Of a DNA stretch of 64,000 nucleotides, positions 50,457 to 59,961 are shown in pieces. Origin of the DNA: Caballeronia hypogeia. Its GTDB lineage: Bacteria > Pseudomonadota > Gammaproteobacteria > Burkholderiales > Burkholderiaceae. The DNA lies in NCBI RefSeq assembly GCF_001544875.2, contig NZ_FCOA02000016.1, positions 108,631 to 172,630 of the forward strand, in the 5' to 3' direction. Position 1 is the stretch's first letter; every line of letters starts with the position of its first letter. The notes under the pieces are model-generated. The model was not told where the DNA came from. It saw only the letters and a list, made by a program, of their open reading frames with translations, and made no database searches. The translations under genes and the position numbers were made by a program.

Positions 50457-52757
50457 ATGAGCGCATTCGCGCCGCGCGTCGAAGCGGGGCAAGACCTTGG
50501 GCTGGCTCGTGCGTGGATCGTCGCGCTGGCGTGCGCGCTGCTGTGCTTGTCGGGCGCGATGAACGCGACCGCCGCGCCGCTGCCCGCGACCTTGCAAGGA
50601 CTCATTTCGCCGAAGGCGGCGGATGCGCAGGCGGCGTCCGCCCCGACGCCCGCGAGCCAGGCCGAGATGGTGCGTTCACTGAACACGTTGATCGGCACGC
50701 TCGACAACGATGCGCAACGCAGTGCGTTCGTCGCGCAATTGAAAGTGTTGCGCGATGCCACCGAAAAGGCCACGCCGGCCGCGCAAGCTACGCCCGCCAA
50801 TGGCGACCTGCTCGGCGCGATCGCCTCGGGCATTCAATCCGTCGAAACCAATCTGAGTTCAGGGCTCACGCCGATGCGCTTCTGGGCGGCGCGCTCGGGC
50901 GCGGCCGTCGATGAACTGCGTCATATCACGACCGGCGAATCGACCGGTCAGATTCTCGCCGGGATGGCGGCGACGCTCGCCGGCTGGGGCGTGTGCGCGT
51001 TCTTGCTGATCCATCTCCAGCGGCGCGTGTTCGCGCGTTATGGCCGGGGCGTCGCGCTCGCGCCGAATCCGACTTCCATGGACATGCTGACCTTCGCGTT
51101 GCGGCAGACCGGGCCGTGGGTCGTCGCCTTCATCGCGGTGCTGCTGTTCGTGCGCGCGATGCCCGACGCGCTCGGCCGCACGCTCGGCCTCGTGATCGCG
51201 TATGCGATCGTCGCGGGATCGATCTTTTCGGCGATCTGCATGATCGTGTTCTCGGTGTTCAGCACCGCTCATCGGCGCGTGGCCGTGCAGCAGTTGCTCA
51301 CGCACACGCTCTGGCCGCTGTTCGCGATAGGCGCGTGCGGCGCGCTCGGCGACGCGACCGCCAACGCCGATGTGACGCGTCAGCTCGGGCCCAATCTCGC
51401 GGGCGTCGTCTCGACCTTCGCCAGTCTCGCCGCGGCCTTGCTGAGCGGCTGGTTCGCGCTCGCGTACCGGCGGCCCGTCACGCATCTGATCCGCAATCGA
51501 CCGTATGCGCGCAGACGCGATCATCAGTTCGCGACGGAAGCGCTCGATATTCTCGCGTCGCTGTGGCATATCCCGATCCTGCTGATCGCGGTCGCCTCGG
51601 TGGTCGCGATCATCGACGGGCGTGGCGCGGAGGGCGATGTGCTGCGGCCTTCGCTGCTGAGCGCCGCGCTGCTCGTGCTGACGCTGTTCGTCTCGGCGCT
51701 GCTGATGCATCTGACGCGCCGCCGCGACACCCGCGCGCAACGCCGCGCGCCGCATCTGTCCAGGCTGCTGCGCTTCGCGTGCACGCTGGCCGTGCTGGTG
51801 ATCTGGCTCGCGTATCTGCGCTTCGAACTGGAGCTATGGAGCGGGCCGATCGCGCGGCTCATCAAGCACAGCGCGATGACGCCGGGTTTCAGGCACGCGC
51901 TCATCGCGGTCGTGGCGACCGTGTTCGGTGCGTGGTTCATCTGGATTCTCATCGACACCATCATTCTCGAAGCGCTCGGCCCGAACAGTTCGCGCAACAA
52001 GGCGCTCAGTCCCGGCGTGCGCGCGCGCACCATGTTGCCGCTGGTGCGCAACGGCATCTTCGTGACGGTCGCGAGCCTCGCCGCCATCGTCGCGGCGGCG
52101 AGTCTCGGCATCAATCTGACGCCGCTGCTCGCGGGCGCCGGCGTGATCGGTCTCGCGGTCGGCTTCGGCGCGAAGTCGCTCGTCACCGATCTGATCACGG
52201 GGCTTTTCATCATCGTCGAGGAGACGATCTCGGTGGGCGACTGGATCGATATCGACGGAGGCCATGCCGGCACCGTGATGGATCTCACGATACGCACGGT
52301 GCGCCTGCGCGACGGACAAGGCGCGGTTCATACCATTCCGTTCTCGCAGATCAAGATCGTGAAGAACCTGTCGCGCGATTTCGCCAACGCGGTGTTCGAA
52401 GTGCGGGTGCCGTTCTCCGCGAATCTGGACGACGTCACCCGCATGATCACGGAAGTCGGCGCTGAACTGGCCGATGACCTGCGCTTTCGCAATCAGATAC
52501 TCGCACCGGTCGAAGTGTGGGGGCTCGATCGTTTCGATGTGAACTGCGTGATCGTGAAAGGGCAGATCAAGACGCGGCCGCTGCAGCAATGGAGCGTGTC
52601 GCGCGCGTTCAATGCGCGGCTCAAGCTCAAGATGGACGAGGCGGGCATCGAGATGCAACTGCCGCAGATGCACGTGCATACATCGCCGAATGAAAACCGG
52701 CCGCCGGCGGATAACGCCGCGCAGCCGGAACTTCGTGTGCTCAGGGAATCGAGTTGA
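50457..52757 (+). CDS. MscS-family mechanosensitive channel (large)
   Basis: A 766-residue channel. After a signal peptide (ending near TAAPLPA) comes a periplasmic domain, then about ten membrane segments. The MscS core is at residues about 510-740: the pore helix LTPLLAGAGVIGLAVGFGAKSLVTDLITGLFII and the beta domain EETISVGDWIDIDGGHAGTVMDLTIRTVRLRD, then IPFSQIKIVKN. The larger size resembles YbiO/MscK-type channels that release solutes on osmotic downshift. GGAGG lies nine bases before ATG 50457. Its stop codon abuts that of the convergent phosphoketolase. Confidence 0.92.
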   Translation: MSAFAPRVEAGQDLGLARAWIVALACALLCLSGAMNATAAPLPATLQGLISPKAADAQAASAPTPASQAEMVRSLNTLIGTLDNDAQRSAFVAQLKVLRDATEKATPAAQATPANGDLLGAIASGIQSVETNLSSGLTPMRFWAARSGAAVDELRHITTGESTGQILAGMAATLAGWGVCAFLLIHLQRRVFARYGRGVALAPNPTSMDMLTFALRQTGPWVVAFIAVLLFVRAMPDALGRTLGLVIAYAIVAGSIFSAICMIVFSVFSTAHRRVAVQQLLTHTLWPLFAIGACGALGDATANADVTRQLGPNLAGVVSTFASLAAALLSGWFALAYRRPVTHLIRNRPYARRRDHQFATEALDILASLWHIPILLIAVASVVAIIDGRGAEGDVLRPSLLSAALLVLTLFVSALLMHLTRRRDTRAQRRAPHLSRLLRFACTLAVLVIWLAYLRFELELWSGPIARLIKHSAMTPGFRHALIAVVATVFGAWFIWILIDTIILEALGPNSSRNKALSPGVRARTMLPLVRNGIFVTVASLAAIVAAASLGINLTPLLAGAGVIGLAVGFGAKSLVTDLITGLFIIVEETISVGDWIDIDGGHAGTVMDLTIRTVRLRDGQGAVHTIPFSQIKIVKNLSRDFANAVFEVRVPFSANLDDVTRMITEVGAELADDLRFRNQILAPVEVWGLDRFDVNCVIVKGQIKTRPLQQWSVSRAFNARLKLKMDEAGIEMQLPQMHVHTSPNENRPPADNAAQPELRVLRESS

Positions 52758-55154
52758 TCAGAACGGCCACACCCATTCGTTGATTTCCGCCTTGTCGGTG
52801 CCGTACGTATGCGCGTATTCCAGATTGCGGATGATCGCGTTCTTCATGTCTTCACGCAAATAAGCGGTTCTGGCGCGCAGGCGCGGCACGCGGTCGAGCA
52901 CATCGATCACGAGATTGAAGCGGTCCACCTGATTGAGGATCGCCAGTTCGAGCGGCGTGTTGATGTTGCCTTTTTCCTTATAGCCGCGTACATGCAGATT
53001 CTCGTGATTGCGGAATCGATAAGCGAGCTTGTGGATCAGCCACGGATAGCCGTGGAAGTTGAAGATCACGGGTTTGTCCACCGTGAAGAGGCTGTCGAAT
53101 TCGCGCGGGCTGGAGCCATGCGGATGCTCGGTGTCGGGCTGCATCTTGAACAGGTCGACCACGTTCACGAAGCGCAGCTTGAGTTCCGGCAGACGCTCGC
53201 GCAGGATCGCCGCGGCGGCCAGCGCTTCCTGCGTCGCGACGTCGCCGCAGGAGGCCAGCACGACGTCGGGTTCCTCGCCTTCGTCGGTGCTTGCGCGCCG
53301 CCACACGCCCATGCCTTTCGCGCAGTGGACGATCGCTTCGTCGATGGTCGCGAACTGCAAGTGCTTCTGCTTGTCCGCGACGATGATGTTGATGCAGTCG
53401 CTCGAACGCAAGCACTGGTCGGCGACCACGAGCAGCGTGTTGGCATCGGGCGGAAGATACACACGCGTAACCGACGGGCTCTTGTTGGTGACGAGATCGA
53501 TGAATCCCGGGTCCTGATGCGAGAAGCCGTTGTGATCCTGCCGCCACACGGTGGACGAGAGCAAAATGTTCTGCGATGAAACCGACGCGCGCCACGGTAC
53601 ATGGTTCTTGCAGATGTCGAGCCATTTCGCGTGCTGGTTGAACATCGAGTCGATCACATGCGCGAAGGCTTCGTAGGTGTGAAAGAAGCCATGCCGTCCG
53701 GATAGCAGATAACCTTCGAGCCAGCCGAGCAGGGTATGCTCGGACAACATTTCCATCACGCGGCCCTCGCGCGAGAGTTCGCCGCCGTCGTCGTCCTCGG
53801 GCAGCATGTCCGCCATCCAGACTTTCTTGCTGACTTCGTAGATCGCCTGAAGGCGGTTCGACGCGGTTTCGTCAGGCCCGAACACGCGGAACGATTGCAT
53901 ATTGCAGCGCATGATGTCGCGCAGGAACTCGCCGAGCGGCCGCGTGTTCTCGTAGAGCAGCTTGCCGCCCTGACCGACATCGACCGCGTAGTCGCGGAAG
54001 TCGGGCATCTTCAGTTCGCGGCGCAGCATGCCGCCGTTCGCATGCAGATTCGCGCTCATGCGCCGCGCGCCTTCGGGCGCGATCGCGCGGATCTCGTCGC
54101 GCAGGCGGCCGTTTTCATCGAACAGCTCTTCGGGCTTGTAGCTTTGCATCCAGCGTTCGAGGATTGCGAGATTCGCCGGATTGCTGTGCACGTCCGAGAA
54201 CGGCACCTGATGCGCGCGCCACGAGCCTTCGACCTTGTGACCGTTGATCTCCTTCGGACCGGTCCAGCCCTTGGGCGTGCGCAGCACGATCATCGGCCAG
54301 CGCGGACGTTCGATGTCGTTGCCCGCGCGCGCCTTGTCCCAGATTGTGCGAATCTCGGCGACGGCGGCATCGAGTGTTTCCGCCATCTTGCGATGCATTT
54401 CCTCGTGGTCCGATCCTTCGACGAAATACGGCTTGTATCCATAGCCGACGAATAGCGCTTCGAGTTCCTGATGACTGATGCGCGAAAGAATCGTCGGATT
54501 GGCGATCTTGTAGCCGTTGAGATTGAGGATCGGCAGCACGGCGCCGTCGCGCGCCGGATTGATGAACTTGTTCGAATGCCAGGCCGTGGCGAGCGGACCG
54601 GTTTCGGCTTCGCCGTCGCCGACGACGCAGGCGACGATCAGCTCCGGATTGTCCAGCGCCGCACCGTACGCATGCGACAGGCTATAGCCGAGCTCGCCCC
54701 CTTCGTGAATCGATCCCGGTGTTTCGGGCGTCACGTGCGAGCCGATGTGTCCGGGAAAGGAGAACTGCTTGAAGAACTTCTGCATGCCTTCGACATCTTC
54801 GCTCTTGTCGGGATAAATCTCCGAGTAGGTGCCTTCGAGATAGGCCGGGCCGAGCACGCCAGGCGCACCGTGTCCGGGGCCGGCCATGAAGATCACGTCG
54901 AGGTCGTCGCGCTTGATCAGGCGGTTCAGGTGCGTCCACACGAACGAGAGCGCGGGGCTCGCGCCCCAGTGTCCGAGCAGGCGCCGCTTCACGTGATCGG
55001 ACTTGAGCGGCTCGCGCAGAAGCGGGTTGTCTGCCAGGAAGATCATGCCGGCAGCAAGGTAATTGCACGCGCGCCACCATGCATCGATCAGTCGTAGTTC
55101 CTCGCCCTCGAGCGCGGAGGATTCAGATGCGCCATTCCTGGAGTGCTTGCTCAT
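52758..55154 (-). CDS. xfp: Phosphoketolase (xylulose-5-phosphate/fructose-6-phosphate)
   Basis: A 798-residue thiamine-diphosphate enzyme cleaving xylulose 5-phosphate (and often fructose 6-phosphate) to acetyl phosphate. Visible are GHWGASPALSFVWTHLNRLI, GPGHGAPGVLGPAYLEGTYSEIYP, the TPP motif VGDGEAETGPLATAWH with Asn later, and DHNGFSHQDPGFID with the catalytic-region His. Normal length. ATG 55154 is preferred to the GTG immediately before it, being eight bases from GGAG. No acetate kinase or phosphotransacetylase gene is adjacent. Confidence 0.96.
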   Translation of the reverse strand: MSKHSRNGASESSALEGEELRLIDAWWRACNYLAAGMIFLADNPLLREPLKSDHVKRRLLGHWGASPALSFVWTHLNRLIKRDDLDVIFMAGPGHGAPGVLGPAYLEGTYSEIYPDKSEDVEGMQKFFKQFSFPGHIGSHVTPETPGSIHEGGELGYSLSHAYGAALDNPELIVACVVGDGEAETGPLATAWHSNKFINPARDGAVLPILNLNGYKIANPTILSRISHQELEALFVGYGYKPYFVEGSDHEEMHRKMAETLDAAVAEIRTIWDKARAGNDIERPRWPMIVLRTPKGWTGPKEINGHKVEGSWRAHQVPFSDVHSNPANLAILERWMQSYKPEELFDENGRLRDEIRAIAPEGARRMSANLHANGGMLRRELKMPDFRDYAVDVGQGGKLLYENTRPLGEFLRDIMRCNMQSFRVFGPDETASNRLQAIYEVSKKVWMADMLPEDDDGGELSREGRVMEMLSEHTLLGWLEGYLLSGRHGFFHTYEAFAHVIDSMFNQHAKWLDICKNHVPWRASVSSQNILLSSTVWRQDHNGFSHQDPGFIDLVTNKSPSVTRVYLPPDANTLLVVADQCLRSSDCINIIVADKQKHLQFATIDEAIVHCAKGMGVWRRASTDEGEEPDVVLASCGDVATQEALAAAAILRERLPELKLRFVNVVDLFKMQPDTEHPHGSSPREFDSLFTVDKPVIFNFHGYPWLIHKLAYRFRNHENLHVRGYKEKGNINTPLELAILNQVDRFNLVIDVLDRVPRLRARTAYLREDMKNAIIRNLEYAHTYGTDKAEINEWVWPF

Positions 55155-55389
55155 CACGAGATCTCCTTTCAGTGGAACGTCATGGGAACGTCATGCGAAC
55201 GTATGGGCGCGCTACGCGGCGCGCGCAGCGGGTCGAAACGCAAGGCGTCGATATGCCTTGCGTCCAGACGCAACTCGCGACCCTCGCATAGAGAGTCGAT
55301 ATCACGCGCTCACATGAATTTCAAGGCGCACGGCATGCACGATTCATCGCATGCCTCTTGACCGGCCTCGTGACGCGCGTCTGACGAAG

Positions 55390-55647
55390 TCAGTACTTGA
55401 TGTCTCGCGCGGCCTGGCGTCCGTTCTGTTTCGTCTGGCGCTTGTCATGCCGGCAACTGGCATTGGATTGCTGGTTCGCCGCGCGACAGTCGTGCTTGGT
55501 ATCGCGCGCATGCTGACGCGTGTCCTGGCGCACGTCGCGCCCGGCCTGGCGTTGTTGCGATTGCGTGGTTGCCGGGGAGACATTCGGCCAGATGCAGGCG
55601 AGCATTGCAGTGGACAAGACAATGAGCCGAACGGTGCGCGCGGACAT
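55390..55647 (-). CDS. Small secreted basic protein, unknown function
   Basis: An 85-residue protein with a signal peptide (RLIVLSTAMLACIWPNVSPA) and a highly charged mature part built of Gln/Arg/Asp/Lys-rich segments (RQAGRDVRQDTRQHARDTKHD, DKRQTKQNGRQAARDIKY), with two cysteines. GGAG lies eight bases before the ATG, supporting a real gene. Similar short proteins recur in Burkholderia as unnamed periplasmic proteins. Helical amphipathic repeats suggest DNA-, RNA- or envelope-binding, but nothing fixes this. Confidence 0.7.
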   Translation of the reverse strand: MSARTVRLIVLSTAMLACIWPNVSPATTQSQQRQAGRDVRQDTRQHARDTKHDCRAANQQSNASCRHDKRQTKQNGRQAARDIKY

Positions 55648-55817
55648 AGTGTGGTCTCCAAAGGGGCGGGGTTGTGCATGACGATACCGGCTGCGTCGTC
55701 GCTTGTGAACTGGCTCATGCAATCGAGGCTTGAAAATTGCGAGCGAAGCGGCAATCATCGCGAAGCCATGCGTATCGATCCGATCGTTTAGAGAATCGAA
55801 ATGACAGGGAGCGCGCG

Positions 55818-56651
55818 ATGCATTTTTATCGACAAAAGAAGCGATGCGTCGGATTGCTGCGGTTCATTGCTGGCGCATGCGTATGCACGGGATCGGGCGC
55901 GGCGTGGGCGAGTCCGGTGGATCTGTCCAATGCATTGCCGAATTTTTTCGGCGTAGGCGTTGGGTCCACGACCGAATATGCGGGCGGCAAGGAGCGCATC
56001 GTGGGCGTGGTGCCCGGCATGCGCTACGTGACGAGCGGCGGCCATCTGTTCGAGTGGTACGGAACCTATGCCCAGTACAACTTCGGCAGCCTGACCGGGT
56101 TTCAGTGGGGCCCGGCGCTCGCGCTGCGTCTAGGACGGCGCAACGTCGACGACCCCGTCGTCTCGCAGGTTCATGACGTGTCGACGACGCTGGAGGGCGG
56201 CGGCTTCGTGGGCTACGAATACAGTCATGTCGGCAACGTGCCCTACCGCCTGCGGGGGGAAGTGACGGTCGTCACGAACGCGGGGCAGGTGTACACGGGC
56301 GCAAGGGTGTCGCTGAACACGAGCGCCTGGTTTCCGCTGCACGCACGCGTGTTCGTCGGCGGCGGACTCGGGGCGACGTGGGTGAGCGGTGGCTTCAATC
56401 AGACCTATTACGGCGTAACGCCCGACGACGCCCAGAAAAGCGGATTGCCGGTCTTCACGCCCGGAGGCGGACTGAACCAGATCACCGGCTGGCTTGCCGG
56501 GATTTATCAATTCAGCACGAGCTGGTATGCAGGCGCGATGGTGTATTACCAGCGTCTTGCGGGCGATGCGGCGGACAGCCCTATCGTCGTGCAGCGAGGC
56601 ACGCGCAATCAACTGACTTATGGTGTGGGCATTGCCTATGCTTTTCGTTGA
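55818..56651 (+). CDS. MipA/OmpV family outer-membrane protein
   Basis: A 277-residue outer-membrane beta-barrel. A signal peptide ends near GAAWAS; the mature protein begins PNFFGVGVGSTTEYAGGKERIVGVVPGMRY, the family's first strands, and ends with an aromatic-Phe pair before Arg (GIAYAFR). ATG 55818 follows AGGGAG by six bases. It is the second MipA/OmpV member in this window. Confidence 0.85.
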   Translation: MHFYRQKKRCVGLLRFIAGACVCTGSGAAWASPVDLSNALPNFFGVGVGSTTEYAGGKERIVGVVPGMRYVTSGGHLFEWYGTYAQYNFGSLTGFQWGPALALRLGRRNVDDPVVSQVHDVSTTLEGGGFVGYEYSHVGNVPYRLRGEVTVVTNAGQVYTGARVSLNTSAWFPLHARVFVGGGLGATWVSGGFNQTYYGVTPDDAQKSGLPVFTPGGGLNQITGWLAGIYQFSTSWYAGAMVYYQRLAGDAADSPIVVQRGTRNQLTYGVGIAYAFR

Positions 56652-56791
56652 AACGGCGCTCGCGAATTCGACCCGGACAGACAGTGGCTATTTTCCAACT
56701 GCGGTTATGGACAAAAAGCCTGGGTGCAATAAAAGAAGTATCATCGGGAATACATTTTTCGGCGCGAGGATTTGCGTTTCGCGGGTATTCG

Positions 56792-57220
56792 ATGACACGT
56801 CTTATCCGGAAAGTCTGGATCGCCGGCATCGTTTTGCTAGCTGCCGGCGGCTTCGCATCAGCCAACGAGCAGGCTCGCTTGTTTCCGCTTGAACGAGCCG
56901 CTGCGGGCATGTTGTTCTTTCCTTATCCCGCCGTCGTCTCGACCGCGAGCGCGCGGCCTTCGCGCACCCTTCACGCCCATTTCCACTATGGCGATGTGGC
57001 CGCGCTGCCAGCGACGGACTTGAGTCTTCGTGCCGACGCTTATCCATCGGATCGCCAGTATTCCCAGAGCCTTTCGCCTTATTCCTTTCGTGACACGGAC
57101 AAGTCGCGGGACGAATTCGCGAGTTCGGACGACGACTGGCATTTCTCCGCGAATCCGCAAATAGGTGTGAATCACGAGGGCGAAAAGGGCATGAGATTTT
57201 CCGTGCGCCGCGGGTTCTGA
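56792..57220 (+). CDS. Hypothetical exported protein
   Basis: A 142-residue protein with an N-terminal signal (KVWIAGIVLLAAGGFASA) and a polar mature region with no recognisable domain. Codon composition resembles neighbouring genes, but the ribosome site before the ATG is weak. It lies between the MipA-like and porin genes. Confidence 0.6.
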   Translation: MTRLIRKVWIAGIVLLAAGGFASANEQARLFPLERAAAGMLFFPYPAVVSTASARPSRTLHAHFHYGDVAALPATDLSLRADAYPSDRQYSQSLSPYSFRDTDKSRDEFASSDDDWHFSANPQIGVNHEGEKGMRFSVRRGF

Positions 57221-57348
57221 TTCGCGCGGGCGCGCGCCGGAAAACGGCATTTCCGAGGTTGCCGTTTCCCCATGCCGTCGCATAAAGTAAGTGGAGAACG
57301 CTTTCGCCGACAGGCGGGCATTGACGTCTCAGATCGAGGAGCGAGCAA

Positions 57349-58515
57349 ATGAACAAGTTGCTTATAACCGGTGCGACGACGATGCTCACGCTCACCGGGG
57401 TGGCACATGCGCAGAGCAGCGTCACGCTGTACGGCCTGATCGACGCGGGCATCACTTACACGAACAATCAGATCACGCCGACGGGTGGCGGACACAGCAA
57501 CTGGGAACTCACGAGCGGCGCGGTGCAGTACAGCCGATGGGGCTTGCGGGGAGCGGAAGATCTGGGCGGCGGCCTGAAAGCCATCTTCACGTTGGAAAGT
57601 GGCTTCAACGTGAATAACGGCCAATACACATCGAGCAACCGCATCTTCAATCGCCAGGCTTATGTGGGATTGTCGAGCCGCCAATACGGCCAGCTCACAC
57701 TGGGCCGGCAGACCGACGGCATGGTCGACTTCGTCGGACCGCTATCCCTGACCGGCACCGAATACGGCGGCACGCATTTCGCGCATCCGTACGATGTCGA
57801 TAACCTTAACGATTCGTTCCAGATCAATAACTCGGCGAAATATCTCAGCCCGGATTTCGCGGGCTTCAAGTTCGGCGCGCTGTACGGTTTTTCGAATCAG
57901 GCGGGCGGCTTCGCGAACAACCGCGCGTATAGCTTCGGCATGTCGTATATCTGGGGGCCGCTGAACTTCGGCGCGGGCTTCCTGCAACTCAACAATTCGG
58001 GGCAGTTCAACACGAACGGTGCCGTGACCGATACCACCGGCTCGTCGCTGCAAGGCGTGGCCGGATCGAGCGCGGTGCCGCTCGGCGCACTCGCGAGCCG
58101 CCAGCAGACCTGGGGCGCGGGCGTCAACTATGCTTTCGGACCGGCCGTGGCGGGCTTCGTCTATACGCAGACCAACCTCACGCAATTGTTCCAGACCGGT
58201 TTCAGCACGCACTTCCAGAACTTCGAGGGCAACCTGCGCTACGCGCTGACGCCCGCGGTCGGGCTTTCCGCGGCCTACACCTATTCGCGGGCGGGCGGCA
58301 ATGCCGGCAGCGGCGCTCCGCACTGGAATCAGGTTAGCGCGATGGCGGATTACAGCTTCTCGCGCCGCACCGACATCTATATTCAGGGCGTGTGGCAGGG
58401 CGTGAGCGCGAGCAGCAACTCGCTGCTGGGCGTGGCGTGGATCAATGGCGTGGCCGCGCCGTCGTCGACCAGCAATCAGGTTGAGGCGACCGTCGGGTTG
58501 CGGCATCGCTTTTGA
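57349..58515 (+). CDS. Gram-negative porin (Burkholderia OmpC-like)
   Basis: A 388-residue trimeric-type porin. The signal peptide ends at VAHAQ and the mature N-terminus SSVTLYGLIDAGITY is the diagnostic start of Burkholderiales porins. RWGLRGAEDLGGGLKAIFTLESGF and RQAYVGLSSRQYGQLTLGRQ follow, then the repeating beta-strand pattern and the terminal strand VGLRHRF ending in Phe. GAGGAG precedes the ATG. The convergent MarR gene stops only three bases downstream. Confidence 0.95.
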   Translation: MNKLLITGATTMLTLTGVAHAQSSVTLYGLIDAGITYTNNQITPTGGGHSNWELTSGAVQYSRWGLRGAEDLGGGLKAIFTLESGFNVNNGQYTSSNRIFNRQAYVGLSSRQYGQLTLGRQTDGMVDFVGPLSLTGTEYGGTHFAHPYDVDNLNDSFQINNSAKYLSPDFAGFKFGALYGFSNQAGGFANNRAYSFGMSYIWGPLNFGAGFLQLNNSGQFNTNGAVTDTTGSSLQGVAGSSAVPLGALASRQQTWGAGVNYAFGPAVAGFVYTQTNLTQLFQTGFSTHFQNFEGNLRYALTPAVGLSAAYTYSRAGGNAGSGAPHWNQVSAMADYSFSRRTDIYIQGVWQGVSASSNSLLGVAWINGVAAPSSTSNQVEATVGLRHRF

Positions 58516-58518
58516 ACG

Positions 58519-59028
58519 CTATTGCTCTTCATCCCCCGTCGCGCTCTGCGTGGCGTCGTCGAGACGCTTCATGTTGTCGAGCAGCTTGAGCAGATAGTGC
58601 AGCGTGTGCGTCACATCATCGACGGAAAAATCCTGCAGCACGTCCTCGTAGTACGCGTGAATCTTCGGCGTGGCCTGTTGCGTCCATAACTTGCGGCCCG
58701 GCGCGGTCATCGTGATCAGCCGCGAGCGGCGGTCGCGGCCGTCGGCGCTTGCGCTCACATGTCCGTCGCGTTCCATCCGGCTCACCAGACCGGACAGATT
58801 CTGCCGGCTCACCATCAGATAACGCGCCAGATCTCCCACACTCATGCCCCGTTCCGCCTCGGGCCGCGACAACGCGCCGAGCACGGCCCACTGTTGCGTG
58901 GTCAGTCCTTCCGTCTCGACCGCACGGCTCCCGGTTTTATGCAACATATTGGCGCATTGATACAGGCGAAAGAACAACCTGTTAGCAAGTTCGAGCTTTG
59001 CCGCTGTATCTGATTTTGCGGAAACCAA
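58519..59028 (-). CDS. badR: MarR-family regulator of the alicyclic-acid operon (BadR-like)
   Basis: A 169-residue MarR-type dimeric regulator: LTTQQWAVLGALSRP, the winged helix LARYLMVSRQNLSGLVSRMERDG and the wing DGRDRRSRLITMTAPGRKL. The start is an uncommon TTG at 59028, set six bases after AGGAG; no ATG fits. It is divergent from the badH-badI-aliB-aliA operon with a perfect palindrome between. In Rhodopseudomonas BadR is a MarR regulator of cyclohexanecarboxylate genes; assignment here rests mostly on that context. Confidence 0.85.
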   Translation of the reverse strand: MVSAKSDTAAKLELANRLFFRLYQCANMLHKTGSRAVETEGLTTQQWAVLGALSRPEAERGMSVGDLARYLMVSRQNLSGLVSRMERDGHVSASADGRDRRSRLITMTAPGRKLWTQQATPKIHAYYEDVLQDFSVDDVTHTLHYLLKLLDNMKRLDDATQSATGDEEQ

Positions 59029-59076
59029 GGGATTCTCCTAATCACATCGTTCTTGTCTTCGCGACGAGGCATTCCT

Positions 59077-59101
59077 AGTATACGTCAATATGTTGACGTA
59101 T
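59077..59101 (-). promoter_or_regulatory. Operator and -10 box between badR and badH
   Basis: A perfect inverted repeat with nine-base arms ATACGTCAA (59080-59088) and TTGACGTAT (59093-59101) around TATG. A TATACT -10-like box for badR (59077-59082, minus strand) overlaps it, so MarR binding would cover the promoter region of its own gene. Confidence 0.8.
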
Positions 59102-59167
59102 TTCGATGGGCTCGACGAAATCATTCGGGTGCCGTCATGGTAACCCCTCATCTTCACGGAGAAGACT

Positions 59168-59935
59168 GTGCAAAGACTGCAAGGCAGGACGGTGATCGTC
59201 ACGGGCGGTGGCGGCGGCATTGGCGGGGCGACGTGCCGCCGGTTCGCGGCGGAAGGCGCGCGGGTCGCGGTGCTGGATCGCTCGCTCGAAGCGGCGCAAA
59301 AGGTCAGCGATGCCATTCGCGAGGAGGGCGGCGTCGCACAGGCTATCCCCTGCGACATCTCGAATCGCGCGGATGTCGATGCCGCAGTCGCCATGACGGA
59401 AGAAGCCCTCGGCCCCGTCGATATCCTCGTCAACAACGCGGGATGGGATGTGTTCAAGCCCTTCACGAAGACCGAACCGGAACAGTGGGAACGACTCATC
59501 GCGATCAATCTGACGGGCGCGCTGCATCTGCATCATGCCGTGCTGCCGCGCATGGTCGAGCGGAAGTCGGGGCGCATCGTGAATATCGCATCCGATGCGG
59601 CGCGCGTCGGCTCGTCGGGAGAAGCCGTGTATGCCGCGTGCAAGGGCGGGATCGTGTCGTTCTCCAAGACCATCGCGCGCGAGCATGCGCGTCATGGGAT
59701 CACGGTCAATGTGGTGTGCCCGGGTCCGACCGACACCGCGCTCTTCGCCGAATACAAGGAAGGCGCGGGCAACCCCGAGAAGCTGCTCGAAGCGTTCCAG
59801 CGTTCGATTCCGCTCGGTCGTATCGGCCAGCCCGACGACCTGCCCGGTGCGATCGTCTTCTTCGCGAGCGATGACGCGCGCTACATCACGGGACAGGTGC
59901 TGAGCGTGTCCGGCGGCCTGACGATGGCGGGCTGA
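59168..59935 (+). CDS. badH: SDR dehydrogenase, 2-hydroxycyclohexanecarboxyl-CoA dehydrogenase-like
   Basis: A 255-residue short-chain dehydrogenase. It has the TGGGGGIGGATC cofactor loop (residues 13-23), NNAG at 89-92, and the catalytic Ser142, Tyr155 and Lys159. BadH oxidises 2-hydroxycyclohexane-1-carboxyl-CoA to the 2-keto form. The start is GTG, six bases after GGAG. It is the first gene of an operon; badI follows 26 bases later. Other SDRs act in similar positions, but the neighbours make BadH the best name. Confidence 0.88.
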   Translation: MQRLQGRTVIVTGGGGGIGGATCRRFAAEGARVAVLDRSLEAAQKVSDAIREEGGVAQAIPCDISNRADVDAAVAMTEEALGPVDILVNNAGWDVFKPFTKTEPEQWERLIAINLTGALHLHHAVLPRMVERKSGRIVNIASDAARVGSSGEAVYAACKGGIVSFSKTIAREHARHGITVNVVCPGPTDTALFAEYKEGAGNPEKLLEAFQRSIPLGRIGQPDDLPGAIVFFASDDARYITGQVLSVSGGLTMAG

Positions 59936-59961
59936 ACCGAATCGATAACGAGGAACTCATC

